This document shows positions 49,623 through 62,100 of a stretch of DNA of 64,000 bases, one piece after another. Each line of letters opens with the position of its first letter. The stretch's first letter is position 1. A program made the position numbers and the translations under genes. The notes under the pieces were generated by a model. The model did not search any database, had not been told where the DNA came from, and was given only the letters and a program-made list of their open reading frames with translations. Source of the DNA: Salisapilia sapeloensis (taxonomy: Eukaryota > Oomycota > Peronosporomycetes > Peronosporales > Salisapiliaceae); contig JAADVB010000037.1 in NCBI GenBank assembly GCA_023334545.1, positions 1 to 64,000 on the forward strand, in the 5' to 3' direction.

Positions 49623-51080
49623 ATGACTGATACCAAGACGGTATTGCAAAAGCAGCTTCGGAAGGTCAAGAAATTTGCCGATGTAGCGTCGCCATTGGAC
49701 CACTCAGATGCACGCTCTGGCATCTACTCGTCAGACTTTCGAGGCATCTACCACCTCGCCATCATCTGCGGCGGCCTGTACATGCTTTCCACCTTTATTA
49801 GCAATATGTCGAAGCACGAGAGTATTTTTGCCGACTCGGTGCTTTTGCTATCCGTCTTTGCGTCCAGGGGACTGATCGAAGTGCTCGCTACGTTTGCTTG
49901 TCAAGCGCTCTTCACGTATACTGGCATGATCCCCGTATTCATGGCAAGGTCCCCCAAGTACAAGGACAACATGGCATGGATCCACTTTATCCACCACGCG
50001 TTGCAAACCGTGCTCTTCGCCAGCACGATGGCTATTATCTACATCCAGAACTGGACGCTCGTACACTCTGTCTCGGTGTTTATGGAAGGCGTCGTTCTTT
50101 TGCTTAAAATGCATTCGTATGTACGAACACAGTTCGCTCTTATCACTGTCCATGGCGTGGAAGAGCATCCAGCTCCGACGTTCCGAGACTATACCATGTA
50201 TCTACTCTTCCCGACGCTCGTGTACGAGACGAGCTATCCTCGTACGAACCACATTCGATGGGGCTATTTGCTAGAAAAAGCCACGAGCAACTGCATGGGC
50301 ATGAGTGTCATGTATATCATCGTGACAGACCACGTAGTGCCTCGACTACAAGAGTCTGCATATGTAAACCCCGTGCTGGTTACGACGCAGCTCCTTCTCC
50401 CGTTCCTTGGAGTCATCCTCACGTTTTGGTTCGTCGTCTTTGAAAGCCTGATGCCTGGTATTGCTGAAGTCACGTACTTTGCCGACCGAGACTTTTACGA
50501 TGACTGGTGGAACAGCACCACCTTTGATGAGTTCGCTAGAAAGTGGAATAAACCAGTGCACGAGTTCCTCCTCCGACATGTGTACTATGAAAGTCTTGAC
50601 ACGGGTCGACTGTCTCGTACGGAAGCGACGATGCTGACGTTCTTCATGTCTGCTGCCGTCCACGAGTGCGTCTTCGTCGTTGCCTTCCGCACTGTCCGTC
50701 TCTATTTTTTCGTCCTGCAGATGGCTCAGGTGATCATCATCATGTATGGTCGAGGGCTCAAGGGCACGCGTCTCGGCAACACTGTCTTCTGGCTCGGCAT
50801 CATCGTCGGTGTACCTCTCCAGGCGGTCTTGTACTCAAGAGAGTACTTTGGTGGCGAATCTATCTTTGTCGAAGTCATGATTCCTATCATGATCGTGGGT
50901 TTTGGCAGTGCCCTCGTCGCATCTTTCCTGTCCGTGTCTTCTGGCCGAGTGTCCAAGACTGAACGCCGTCGATGTGATTCCGATGCTGCTAACTCCCTTG
51001 CGGTTGCAGCCAAGCAACAGCACGACAAGCAGCAAGAAAAGCAGGAGGAGAGGCAACAGGAGAAGCAGAAGAGTAACTAG
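49623..51080 (+). CDS. DGAT1/ACAT-type membrane O-acyltransferase
   Basis: The protein has 485 residues from ATG 49623, no intron, with about nine hydrophobic segments. It belongs to the MBOAT family: FYDDWWN at residues 291-297 is the DGAT1/ACAT signature, and the catalytic His347 lies in FMSAAVHECVFV. LLKMHSYVRTQF is another conserved DGAT1/ACAT block. The enzyme would transfer a fatty acyl chain from acyl-CoA to diacylglycerol or a sterol at the ER; the choice of acceptor cannot be read from sequence. The C terminus is an unusual Gln/Glu/Lys-rich tail. It shares a 285-bp divergent upstream region with the EDR2-C gene. Confidence 0.9.
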   Translation: MTDTKTVLQKQLRKVKKFADVASPLDHSDARSGIYSSDFRGIYHLAIICGGLYMLSTFISNMSKHESIFADSVLLLSVFASRGLIEVLATFACQALFTYTGMIPVFMARSPKYKDNMAWIHFIHHALQTVLFASTMAIIYIQNWTLVHSVSVFMEGVVLLLKMHSYVRTQFALITVHGVEEHPAPTFRDYTMYLLFPTLVYETSYPRTNHIRWGYLLEKATSNCMGMSVMYIIVTDHVVPRLQESAYVNPVLVTTQLLLPFLGVILTFWFVVFESLMPGIAEVTYFADRDFYDDWWNSTTFDEFARKWNKPVHEFLLRHVYYESLDTGRLSRTEATMLTFFMSAAVHECVFVVAFRTVRLYFFVLQMAQVIIIMYGRGLKGTRLGNTVFWLGIIVGVPLQAVLYSREYFGGESIFVEVMIPIMIVGFGSALVASFLSVSSGRVSKTERRRCDSDAANSLAVAAKQQHDKQQEKQEERQQEKQKSN

Positions 51081-51133
51081 TCTCGAGAGAAACATGCTAT
51101 GTGTACAAATGAAATTTATCCACAGTCTACTTT

Positions 51134-52061
51134 TTAATCCTGTGTGCGTGGTTGCACCAGCACAATGTCAGACGCTTGGACGGTGCAGACTTCACAGTTA
51201 TGGAGTTTCCGAGGCATCCGGAGCATGCGTTTGAAAAATGAGCTGTGGCCGACGATGGCAATGTGCTGTTCGTCCATATTGGAGATGGTTTCCATTAACT
51301 CGTAGATGCGTTTATCTAGGTCCTGCGGTGTCTCTCGTAGCGGTAGAACTTCATTTGCTTTCGTGATCGGTGTGATCGGGTCGTAGACGGACTTCTGCTC
51401 TGCATTCAGCCACCAAGATCGCTCCAAAGTTGTGATTTGTGAAGCTAAATGGGGAAACTTTTGCACCAAATCTAGCGTATAAAGTATTTGAGTAGTCTAT
51501 CGAGTTATGTACGCATGCTTGTCAAAACCGTCAGGTTGCTGTCCAATGTCACAAGCAGTGTCAAGCATCTCTCGGCAGCTCGGGTCCACTATCGTGCAAG
51601 AAAATTACGTAAAAGGTCGAAAAGCTAAACGCATGATAGACGTACGTATGAGGCGGGCGTCACTGTCTTGAAATCCCATCGTTGCAGTCTCGATTGCTCT
51701 GCTAAGTGGACTGGAAATTATCTATACGAGGTGCATGTCAACTGTAGAAATCCATTGAATATCAAAATTAAAGCAATGTCTACCACTTCCACGCGTTTAT
51801 TTAACTCTTCTGAATTTATTTGCTGTCGGAGCTTCTCCGCCTGATCAGACAACCAGCTCAGTGCAATGCTTAAGGACAGAAATGATCTTGAATCGAAACG
51901 ACAGCTACCTGTCGCCTTCCTTTTTTGCTCAATGGAGCATCAATAATCATAGGGTCTTTCACGAATACCCACGAGAAGTTGTACAGGCTTTTCATCCGCC
52001 ACTCGTTAAAAGTGGACTCGCCATGACGGATACAATACAGCGTTTTGCCCTCGTCCGACAT
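51134..52061 (-). CDS. Histidine phosphatase (phosphoglycerate-mutase-like)
   Basis: Five exons: 51909-52061, 51784-51840, 51646-51721, 51529-51588 and 51134-51471 (introns 57-68 nt), giving 227 residues. The RHG motif is CIRHGESTFNEW, the second conserved block is SSPLSRAIETATMGF, and the second catalytic His is in IAIVGHSSFFKRML. These place it in the branch-1 histidine phosphatase superfamily, probably a phosphatase rather than a mutase, with an unknown substrate. It is divergent from the DTW gene, with only 95 bp between start codons. Confidence 0.88.
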
Positions 52062-52156
52062 GATGGACGAACCTCCTACTTGGGATTGAAAGTAAAAAAC
52101 CGATATATGTAATTTACATAACCACCTAACACGATACCAAGTCGGATTTGCCACAA

Positions 52157-53265
52157 ATGGACTTAAATGGTGATGAACGTAGCTCTGACTGCAGCACAAG
52201 ACACAACAAGTCTACTGCCTCGTGCTGGAAAAGAGAAAGATGTGCCTCTTGCCAAGGGAACTTCAAGTTTTTCTGCCCAAAATGCTGTGTCCCACTCGGA
52301 GTACCCCCGGACGTCACCGTGCCTCGCTTGCGACTGCCTTTGACTGTTGATATCTGGTTCCATGATCACGCTCGGAAAAGCACAGCGACTCATGCCAAGA
52401 CATTGGCGCCAGAAGATGTTAACCTAGTGCAGTGTAGGGCATCTGAGCTAAGCAAACAGGGTGCTACGCCACTGCCAGAGTATGACCCGAACACCACGTT
52501 CGTCGTGTACCCCACTGATACAGCATCCAAATTACCAGAAATGACCAAAGACGAGCTTGAAAAGCTTGAAAAAGTTGTCTTTATTGACAGCCCGTGGCAG
52601 AAAGCGCCTGCATTGCTACAATACACGACACTAAGCAACTTGAAATGCATCAAGTTAGCTGATCCACCCATGGAGAGCAAATTCTGGAGATACCATAAAG
52701 CAGGCGGAGGATGCGTATCTACCATCGAAGGTATAGTATTTCAATACGCGAGTGATGCAACCAATACTCATAGGTTTCTGTTCTAGCCATCCAATTACTA
52801 TTGGAAGAATACAAGCAAGCTGCCTCTGCAGCCGGTATTCCACTTCGGCCTGGTGTAGATGAGAGCGACCTGTCTGACTTGTTGTACCTATTTGGCTTGC
52901 TTCGAGAAGTGATTGAAGAGACATACGAAAAGGATCCACAGCTTTGTATCCAACCTCCGACAGATCCAGCCGAGAAAGAGCGACGGCAGCAGTTGAGAGA
53001 GCAGAAAGAAGCTGGGAAAAAGCGAAAGATCGAGAACAGAGAGAAATTGTGGAAGAAGATGAAAGAGGCAAAGGAAAAAGGAGAGAATTTGCCCAAGAAA
53101 GGCAAGTGTTTTAATTGTCGCAAGCCAGGCCATGAAGCATGGCAATGCCCGCAGCCGTGTAGATTTTGCCAAAGTCCAGACCATTACACAGGTACTTGTC
53201 CGCAGAGAGGCAAGAGAGCGAATCAGCCACAAGAGCCACAAGGTCCTGTCACGAAGGCTATATAA
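52157..53265 (+). CDS. DTW-domain protein with zinc knuckles
   Basis: Exons are 52157-52730 and 52787-53265 (56-nt intron), giving 350 residues from ATG 52157. The first 220 residues fit the DTWD1 family of tRNA-uridine aminocarboxypropyltransferases: CASCQGNFKFFCPKCCVPLG, LPLTVDIWFHDHARKSTATH, VVYPTDTASKLPEMT and FIDSPWQKAPAL at the DxxW site. A Lys/Glu helix follows, then two CX2CX4HX4C zinc knuckles, CFNCRKPGHEAWQC and CRFCQSPDHYTGTC. DTWD1 makes acp3U in tRNA; knuckles bind nucleic acid. I infer a tRNA-modifying enzyme with an added RNA-binding tail. Confidence 0.88.
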
Positions 53266-54242
53266 TTAAAGTCACGTAATTGTAGCGTGCGGACAAATGA
53301 AGAAGAGTAGAGCCCAGTTTTGCTCTTGATCAAGTTCATTCTTAGGCATTCGTGCGTCATCTTTTTGAAGCATGCATCTCAGCAATAATACATGCGAGTT
53401 TGTTTGTTCGACATAAGATCAGTGTTTTTGGAAGAGAGCTCAATGTGCATCATTTCAACGTAAATGACGGGCCGGTAGTTTCGTGAACGCTCTTGAGCTC
53501 AAACAAAGTATCATAGTAAAACGAAGAGTTTATGATCAACACCGAAGTGGTGAAGAGGCTTGCTCAAAATATAGCTCATTGTACTGCTCGACACGCCTGA
53601 TACATATGATAATATAGTTTGTATCTTTGGAATGACGAACATGAATCGAACCAAGAAAGAGGGAGCGAGGTTGAGTACAGAGACAATCTTTCCTGTTCTA
53701 TAACAACGAGAATCGCTTGCTGCATTAAAAGAACGCTTTCCTATACTCGGGATCATCGACATTATCTCTATCATGTTCGCAATGGATTTGTTGTGATGGA
53801 ACTGCCAACTGCCTGCTTTGAAATTGCCAAGCATGACAAAGGATGACCACCAGCACATCCACCTCATTTAGCTGCTAAGCATCATAATTTACGCATCTTC
53901 AGGTGTATAGCACGTCCCTCAATGCACATGACGCTGTAGTCTTCGCTTCCAGATTACCAGTACGCTGGAATCAAATAGTCTTATCGATAGGTACCTTTAC
54001 ATGCATAACAAAAGATCGTATCTCATCTCCATCCTTATCTAGCATATCAAGATGCGTATCCACCAGATCTATCAACAGATCTACCAACTGATCCAATCCT
54101 GATAGGCGCTACCATACTTTAAGCAAGACGAGGTCCATGTCGATTCCAAGTGTCCGAAACGCGTGGCGCGTACTTAGTCGAGAGCGTAGATCCAGGTACC
54201 AAACGCACTAGACACAAGTAGCTCTCACAGGGGGTAGCGACG
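53266..54242. other. Intergenic region, no supported gene
   Basis: Nearly 1 kb between two plus-strand genes, AT-rich. A 118-codon minus-strand frame at 53511-53867 has no domain and no acceptable context. Probably the SEC24 promoter lies here. Confidence 0.5.
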
Positions 54243-57200
54243 ATGAGCGCACCGCCGAACCAAAACTACGGTCGCGTACCTGCGCAGCAACCGGGGCAGC
54301 AGCCCCACATGCGTCCTCAGCAGCCTCGAGGCTTCCGACCGTTCAATCCTGGTCAACAGCCACAGCAGATGCCGAATCAGGGACCGCCCTCTGGAAACGC
54401 AGCTCGGCCGCAAGGATTTGCCGGACCGCGCGGGTCTCCTGCGAACGGCAACGCACCGATGCAGTTCCGAGGACCTCCTTCGAATGGAAGTCAGTCCAGT
54501 ATGACTGCTCGGGGAGCTCCGTCGCCTTCGCAAGGGATGCGAGGTCCACCTTCTGGAGGACAGCCTTCCCCTGCTGGATTGAACAACCAGTTTAACAATA
54601 TGAGCTTCCGAGGTCCTCCTGCTTCGCCTCAGCAACCGCAAATGCGAGGTGCTCCTCCTGCAAATCAAATGCGAGGACCTCCTCCCAACCAGATGAGAGG
54701 TCCTCCACCGTCACCGTCGCAAAGTCAGCCGCAGATGCGAGGCCCCAACCAGATGAGAGGTCCACCTGGGCAGAACCAAATGCGTGGTCCACCTCCTGTA
54801 GGCCAACCTCAGATGAGAGGCCCTCCGCAACAGATGAGAGGACCGCCGAATGGTCAGCAGCAGGGTCCTCCGCGTCCAGGTCCTCAAGGCATGAAGCAAC
54901 CGCCATCTCCTGCACCCCAAGGCATGCAGCAAGGTCCTCCGCCCCCTGGTAAATACATGCAGCAACCACCTCCGCCTGGACCTCAAGGTATGCAGCAACC
55001 TCCTCAAGGACCGTCGAATCCGCCACGAGGACCTGCGTATCCTACAGGAAACTTCCAGCAGTCGAACGATATGATGGGTATGTGTATGCTTTTTACGGTT
55101 TATAAATGTCTGGAACGTATATAGTTGACAGCGTAAATGCTAACTTTATTGCTGCGATAGGACATGCAAAAGGTCCTGGGATGCAAGGGTATGCTCCTCA
55201 GATGCACGGACAAGTCCAGCAGCCAGTGTTGAGTGAAGAGCAGATCGCTGCACAGTGCCACAAGCGGTACATGCAGCCAACTGTAAGCGTTTTGCCTCAC
55301 TCGCAGGAAGATGCGAACAAGAGCAAGCTGTCCTTTGGTGTAGTCATCCGACCTTTGGCACCGCAACCAGAAGACGACCCAATCGACGTGGTTAACTTTG
55401 GCCAGGCGGGCGTTGTCCGCTGTCGATACTGTCGGTCGTACGTGAATCCGTTCGTCCAGTGGGTGGACAACGGGCGGCGTTTCCGTTGTAACATCTGCGG
55501 CACCGCTACGGACGTCCCTAGTGCCTACTACTGCCATTTAGATGCGAGTCAGCAGCGTCAGGATCGGTTCGAACGACCGGAATTGAGCAAGGGTAGTATT
55601 GAAATCATCGCTCCGTCCGAGTACTTGATGCGTCCACCGCAGCCACCGTGCTACATATTCGTTTTGGACGTGTCAGCGCAGTCCATTGCTTCTGGCATGT
55701 TGCAACAGGCTGCCGTGACGATTCGTGCACAGCTGGACAACCTTCCTGGTTCCCCTCGTACGCGCGTCGGGTTCTTGACGTACGACAACGCAATACACTT
55801 TTATAACCTCAAGCCGACGCTTAAAGCTCCTCAGATGATGGTCGTATCGGACTTGGAAGAGCTGTTCATTCCGATTCCGGACGAGCTACTCGTCAACTTG
55901 AGCGACTCGCGCGAGATGGTCGAGATGCTGTTGGAGACGCTTCCGTCCATCCACGCCAACGCCAGTCGAGCAGAGACTGCGCTCGGGTCTGCCATTCGTG
56001 TCGCATTTAAACTCATGTCTCCTATCGGAGGTAAGATGATGGTCTTCCAGTCTGCTCTCCCGACGACAGGTGCCGGGGCTTTGCGACATCGAGAGGATCC
56101 ACGTATCCTCGGTACGGATAAGGAACACTCACTCCTAAACCCAGTGGATACGTACTACCGAACGAACGCTATTGACTTTAACCGACAGCAAATCACTGTC
56201 GACATGTTCCTGTGCGCGAATCAGTACACGGACGTGGCGTCTCTCGGCTCGCTCGTCAAGTTCAGTGGCGGTCAGCTACACTACTACCCTGGCTTTGACG
56301 CCGAGGTGCATGGAGAAAAGCTCGATCGTGACTTGACTCGCTGTCTGACGCGAGAGACGGCGTGGGAGGGCGTCATCCGAGTGCGCTGCACGAAGGGTAT
56401 GCGCCTCACCAACTTTTATGGCAACGCCTTCCTCCGTGGTCCGGATCTCTTGGCACTGCCAACGACCCATGCAGACGCAGCGTTTGCAGTCGAGATTGCA
56501 CACAGTGATGCACTCCTGAGCTCTTCCACGGTGAGCATCCAGGCAGGTACGTTGTATACGAACTCTGGTGGTGAGCGTCGTATTCGAGTGCACACGATCT
56601 GTCTACCTGTGTCCAAGTTGTATGCCGAACTCTTCCGATCGGTAGATATGGATGCGATGTGCAATCTGATGGCCAAGAACGCGCTTGAGGCGTCGCTCAA
56701 GACCGGATTGTCTGCATCTCGTGCCAAATTGCAGCAGCAGTGTGCGGATATCGTGCGTGCTTATCGTGGCTCTGGCGCGTATGGCACTTCTCAGAGTGCA
56801 GGGTATCAACTGCAGCTGCCGGATTCACTCCAACTACTTCCGCTGTACGTCATGTCGCTACTGAAGAACCCGGCGCTACGAGGCGGCGTCGACTTGAACT
56901 CAGACGAACGCGCATTTGCCCAGTCGTGTTTGAACAACATGCCAGCGAGTCAATCCAAGTACTACATCTACCCGAGACTCTTTCCGCTGCATGAGCTGCC
57001 GACGGAAGCTGGAAAGCCTTGTCCGGCGGAAGATGACTCGTTCACGACTGCTGGCGACAAGAAGATCGTCTTGCCTCCAGTCTTAAATCTGTCCATAGAG
57101 CGCATGGGATCCGAAGGAGTGTATTTGCTGGACGACGCACTAACCTTCTACCTCTGGGTCGGTCGATCTGCCCCTGCGCCATTGCTGCATAGTCTCTTTG

Positions 57201-57539
57201 GCACTGATTCGCTGGAAGGCGTTGACTGCCACAAGGTACCTAGACAACTTATTCCTCTAATCCGTTTCACTATTGATTCGCTCATATATTGTATTGGTGC
57301 AGGTGAAACTGAAAGAGCCGCATGATGAATTGAGTGCGAGAGTGCATGCGATGCTGGATGCGATCCGAGAGGATAGGAGTCTTTATCAGCAAGTCACGGT
57401 CATGCGCGAAGGCGATCCGTCTGAAGGGCGTTTCTTCTGGCGACTTGTAGAGGACCGAGCGAGCTTTGATGGCGGCTCGTACTCGTACTCGGAGTACCTT
57501 GGACAGATCAATCGCCAGAGCATGGGTGCCGCCAAATAG
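54243..57539 (+). CDS. SEC24: COPII cargo adaptor SEC24
   Basis: Exons are 54243-55077, 55161-57235 and 57303-57539, giving 1048 residues. Residues 1-about 280 are Pro/Gln/Met-rich with many MRGPP repeats. The Sec23/24 zinc finger follows at about residue 366: VRCRYCRSYVNPFVQWVDNG, FRCNICGT. Then come the trunk (IFVLDVSAQSIASGMLQQA, LPTTGAGALRHREDP), the beta-sandwich (CTKGMRLTNFYGNAFLRG), the helical domain (PDSLQLLPLYVMSLLKN) and a C-terminal gelsolin-like domain (LLDDALTFYLWVG). SEC24 pairs with SEC23 at ER exit sites and selects cargo. Confidence 0.95.
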
Positions 57540-58110
57540 GTGGTGGCACGTTGGAACTTAAGAAGAGGAATTAGTAGAAACGAGAACAAAGACCAACAGT
57601 TGTACGCTGTCATATGCTTCTTTGTATTCTGCTCAATGCTTATAAATTTAATTCATGGGGGTGTACAATCCCATGACTGTTTTTGTTTACAGGCGACGGC
57701 ACCACTGGCGAGATGGATAGGAACAGCAAATGGGATAGTCTACACGTGCGCCAGTAGCTTCGTGGAAAACAGTTACTTTGACCTTCGTGGCTTTCATCGA
57801 ATGCGAACCAGCGAAGCGGTATAATGCTTTTCGTATCAAACAAATGGAAGGCCGTTGTAGTGGTCTATTTATAGCGAAAGGTTTAGCTAGTGGCCATCGC
57901 TTGAGTTTCATGCATGGAAATTTGGATGAAACACCAACTGCTTATCCTCTCCCTTCGATAAACTTGAAGGTGACAGAATGCTCGTTGACTATCGGGATAG
58001 GCTACATAATTGTTGGAAACGTCCTCAGCATCAGTCCCATATGCCTTCATCATCCCACGAGGACGAAGGGTGCTCAGAACTCAGTTGGCAAAAGGTGCTC
58101 TTCTGGAACT
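57540..58110. other. Intergenic region, no supported gene
   Basis: The 571 bp upstream of the PH-domain gene stay open in its frame from 57778 but without an ATG. No separate gene seen. Confidence 0.5.
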
Positions 58111-59022
58111 ATGGCAGTCCCGGCGGTCTTTTATCCTTCAATCGTCTCGGTCCCACCTCGACGGGGTTTGGCTGTCTCAATGCTATCCACGTCGTCAAAC
58201 ACGCATGACGGAAAGTATACGAACAGGCTTACCGCTTCCGTTCTTGAAACAATGAACAGCTACGAGGAGGTGTCCAAGGGTGACAGCAAGAGCGAGTTGG
58301 GAAGGACTTTCAACTCCGACTTGATGTCAACGGTTATGTCTAGCTCTAGCTCGGGTAGTACCCCAGCATCTCCAGTATCGACGGAAGAAAGCAAGCCGTC
58401 CATTCAAGGTTGGATGTATTTACTTCAGGACCAGTCTCAAAGCGATGAACGAAGGGAATTTATTTTTACTGCAAGTCATGGCCGAATGGATGCAAGCTCT
58501 ACGAAGTCACTCAAACGTTTTACAAAAGTCTATGCGGTGCTGCATGACCAATTCTTATTGCTCTATCGATACAAACTGAAGTCAAGATCCAATGTTCGCG
58601 CTCCGCTCATCCAAATTGCTGTCTCGGAAGCTGGCTCGACACTGGATGGGACATTACATGTCAAAGATGCGTATGGACACCAACTTCAGCTACACCTGTA
58701 CGATCGAAGCGAGTTGAGCTTGGAAAGTTGGAGGAAGGCTCTTACGATTGCCACCCTTTTGACTCAAGATCATCTCAAAACCGTCGACTTTAACATCGAT
58801 AAGTTACCACGCAACAGCATGTATCGTGGCACATTGCGAAAGCCGCGTAAAGCAAAGACAGTATCCAAGTTCAGAAGATTCGAGTCGACCAAGGAAAGGC
58901 TTCGTAATTGGGCTAAGCGATCACTGGGTCGTAGCCGTGAGTCAGAGGTGGATTTGGACGTATCTTCTTTGTCTATTAGCTCTGCAGAAGTAAAAACGGA
59001 TTTTCGCCTCACTCACCATTAA
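58111..59022 (+). CDS. PH-domain protein
   Basis: The protein has 303 residues from ATG 58111. The frame is open further 5' but has no ATG there; an upstream exon is possible. Residues about 100-220 form a pleckstrin-homology domain: QGWMYLLQDQSQ, KRFTKVYAVLHDQFLLLYRY, VHVKDAYGHQLQLHLYD-like strands and the closing helix LSLESWRKALTIATLL with the invariant Trp. The N-terminal part is Ser-rich and disordered; the C-terminal part is Lys/Arg-rich (RKPRKAKTVSKFRRFESTKE). PH domains bind phosphoinositides or proteins at membranes. No enzymatic domain is present. Confidence 0.75.
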   Translation: MAVPAVFYPSIVSVPPRRGLAVSMLSTSSNTHDGKYTNRLTASVLETMNSYEEVSKGDSKSELGRTFNSDLMSTVMSSSSSGSTPASPVSTEESKPSIQGWMYLLQDQSQSDERREFIFTASHGRMDASSTKSLKRFTKVYAVLHDQFLLLYRYKLKSRSNVRAPLIQIAVSEAGSTLDGTLHVKDAYGHQLQLHLYDRSELSLESWRKALTIATLLTQDHLKTVDFNIDKLPRNSMYRGTLRKPRKAKTVSKFRRFESTKERLRNWAKRSLGRSRESEVDLDVSSLSISSAEVKTDFRLTHH

Positions 59023-59128
59023 TTCCGCACACTCGATATGATGTACGAGTCGGAGAATGATCGATATCCCTGATAGTATGCCTTTAAAATTACCCGTTCA
59101 GAAATAGTAAAATGGGAACTTCCAAATA

Positions 59129-62100
59129 CTACGTAATGGTGCAGCCTTTTGCACCTTTCGCTTTATTCGTGCTTTGTTCCGTTTCATCATGCTTCCTTTG
59201 TGTAAGCGATTCTTGGACAATCTCTTTTTCAGTCTTCTTATTTACACTTTCATGGCCTACACACACAACTTTTTCAATCGACTTTACCTCATCTTTCGGA
59301 GTTTGCTTGTCTTGTACATTCTGAAGAGGCGGGTTGGGTAGATTGGCAGACAGACTTGTGTTAACTAGTAGAGAGTTACCACTGTTAGACTCTACATCTT
59401 TTCGTGGCAGCATGTGCGACATTGAGCTCGCTTTGCGTATTGACTTTGTATCTCTACTTGGGACACCCTCATGCATTAATATCTGCTCTCCAAGCCGAGA
59501 CTGTAGCTGTTTATTTACGAGTTTCATCTTCGCAACCATCGCTGCGAGTTCTTCCTTTTCTCTACTCTCTTGCCGTAACTTGGAAAATAGCTCTTCCGCT
59601 TCTCGACTCTTCATTTCCAACTCTTGCGTATTCTCAGCAAGTAGGTTACTTTGTAAATCCAACTCTTGTCTACATTTGAATAATTCACTCTTCATCTTCT
59701 CACGCTCTGCCTGCGCATCTCGTCGCCTTTGTTTCGTCACCTCGGCTTTCTTCTGCAACTCGTCGTCGTCCACTGCATCCATGTCAAGGAATGTAATGGC
59801 ATTCTCACTGTCGTCAACGTTGGACGCTTCAGCCTCTTCTCGTACTTGGTCGTTGTGTTCTCCAGCTTTTGCTTCTAATCCAAATGCACGAATCTCCAAT
59901 GGGAGGCTACAGAAACGTGTAATCAAGTCTGCAGAGATGATCGACTCAATCATAGCACGAAAGCCAACCACCGGGTTCACAGACGCTTTAGAAGCTGCGG
60001 CCGATCGTCGAATTACATTCGGAACAGCTTCGTCCGGATCCTCCCATTCGAATTCCACAAACACATCTTGGCATCGTCGTCCCGGAATACCTTCAAGTCG
60101 ATCAATCACAACATTTAATCTTAGCTTCGAGCCAATGTGCTCTTCCAACAACGGCAAATGGACATCTGCTACGGTCGAGTCGTCATTAAGTCCATCTAAC
60201 AACTTATGCTGCCTCGCTTGCCACTCGTGTGACAGAATGGTAATGGAGATATCACACACAGCATGGCCACATATCTCGCCAGAGTTATTAAACAATGGAG
60301 CAGTGTCCATTACTTTGCATCCATACACAAGACTATCCAAGTAGACAAAGCTTTTGCCGATCAATTCCGACTTGGGTACGTTCAAGAACGGATCGGACAA
60401 TCCCGTTGGGTATTTATCGGCAGAAGATTGTACATTGTCAGGTAGAAACCAGTCATGAAAGTCGAGTTGAGTACGACCGCTTTCAATAAATACTTGATAC
60501 ATCTCTCGCATGGTAAACAAACACGTATGAAAGTGGTCCATTTCCCATACACTCGTTCGATATGCTCCACCATAGCCATAAAACTTTGCACGAACTTGCA
60601 ACATGGGGTATATGCCTTCACCGATCACCAGTTCTTCTTCATATATCGTCATGCACTTACGACTTGACAAGTCTGTAGGAGAGACCGATCCAGCGACCAG
60701 TTGAAGAGCAAACACAACTCGCTTTTGCAACTCTTCCGCGATCGAATTTGCTTCGTTAACCAACGGAATGCACTGGAGCAGCACTTCGTCAAACGTCGAC
60801 CGCTCTCTTCGTTCCCTCTCTTTCTGTTTTAGCAATGCCTGTGCCTCATTCATCTGCTTTTGGAGAGATATTTCTAGCTGTTGTTGCTTTTCTAGTAACT
60901 CCTTTTGCTTTTCATCAAACACGAGTTCGTTTTTTGCCAATTGCTCCGCAAGCTTTGCCTCTTGCTCTGCAAGTTGTTGCGCGAGTTTCTGCCTGTCCGC
61001 CTCACTTTCATTCACCATCTCACGCTTCATCTCCTCCTCCTTTGTCTTCAACTGTTGCTGGAGTTCACTCACATGTCGTTCCCATTCTTCCCTTTGGTGT
61101 GCTAGTTTGTCTTCTGCAGTCTTTGTCTCTATAGTCAACACCTCCTCCATCCTCCGTACTTTAGCTTCCATCTCTTTCTTCTCTTGCTCCCGAGCAGCCA
61201 CTTCCTCTGCTGCCGACTGCATTTGGGACGAAAACTGCTCTTTCATAGCATACTGCCAGTCGTACTCTGCTTCTTCCGCTACATCGTCTCCGTCTCTGCA
61301 GGAGGGTATAACGACACGAAAGACGTTAAAGTTACCAAGTATCAGTCGATCACAATGGTTTAAAGGAATGTCGCGGGTATTAGCTACTGGCCGTCCATTC
61401 AAGGATACTTTTGCGCCCTTGAAACACCGAATGAATAGCTTGTCTTTGGAACTAGACTCCGTTTCTTCATTATCATCATCCTCGTCCATAGGTTCGACAC
61501 AATCACAAGTCCGATGGATAACACAGTGCTCGGCGGTGACGCCGAGACCACCAATGATGATATTCTGTGTCTGTGTCGCATCCTCCCGACCTATCTTGTT
61601 CTCGCCCGTCGACAGAAAGTAGACGAGCTTCTCCGACATGAGTCGATCTTCATTCAAGTTTAATAAATGCGGCTCAGAAGACATCTTGACTTTGAGCTCG
61701 CCAGGATTGCTCACGAGGCCTAGATGCTTGAGCTCTTCCTCACGTTTCTTCGCGAGCTCTTCCGTCTCTCTCAGTCGTTCTGCCCATGACTTTTCTTTTT
61801 CCTCTATCAATTGCTGTTGTGCTGCCAACTCTTCCTTAACTCTTTCCACTTCTTTCGCACGTTCCTCAAGTCTTGTCGGACTACAGTCGCCTAAGCCATT
61901 TTCTCCTTCATGTCCAAACCCACGCGACATGGGTCGTTCTAATGCAGCAGTTGAGATTGTTCGACGCAAGGTTTCCAGTTCTTCTCGAAGCTGTCGGATG
62001 AGCTGCTGACTCGGATCTTCATTCACCACTGCCTTGGTTCTGATTTGTTTTGCCCGATCGGCGTATCGTAAAGTACTTAACGTTTCTGAGTAATTCACAC

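Noticed and set aside
53511-53867. 118-codon minus-strand frame between the DTW gene and SEC24
   Set aside because: No recognisable domain, Met/Ser/Phe-rich composition unlike nearby genes, and no supporting context.
57778-58110. 5' extension of the PH-domain gene
   Set aside because: The extension starts with TTG and has no ATG; its composition changes and the first ATG at 58111 gives a plausible N terminus.
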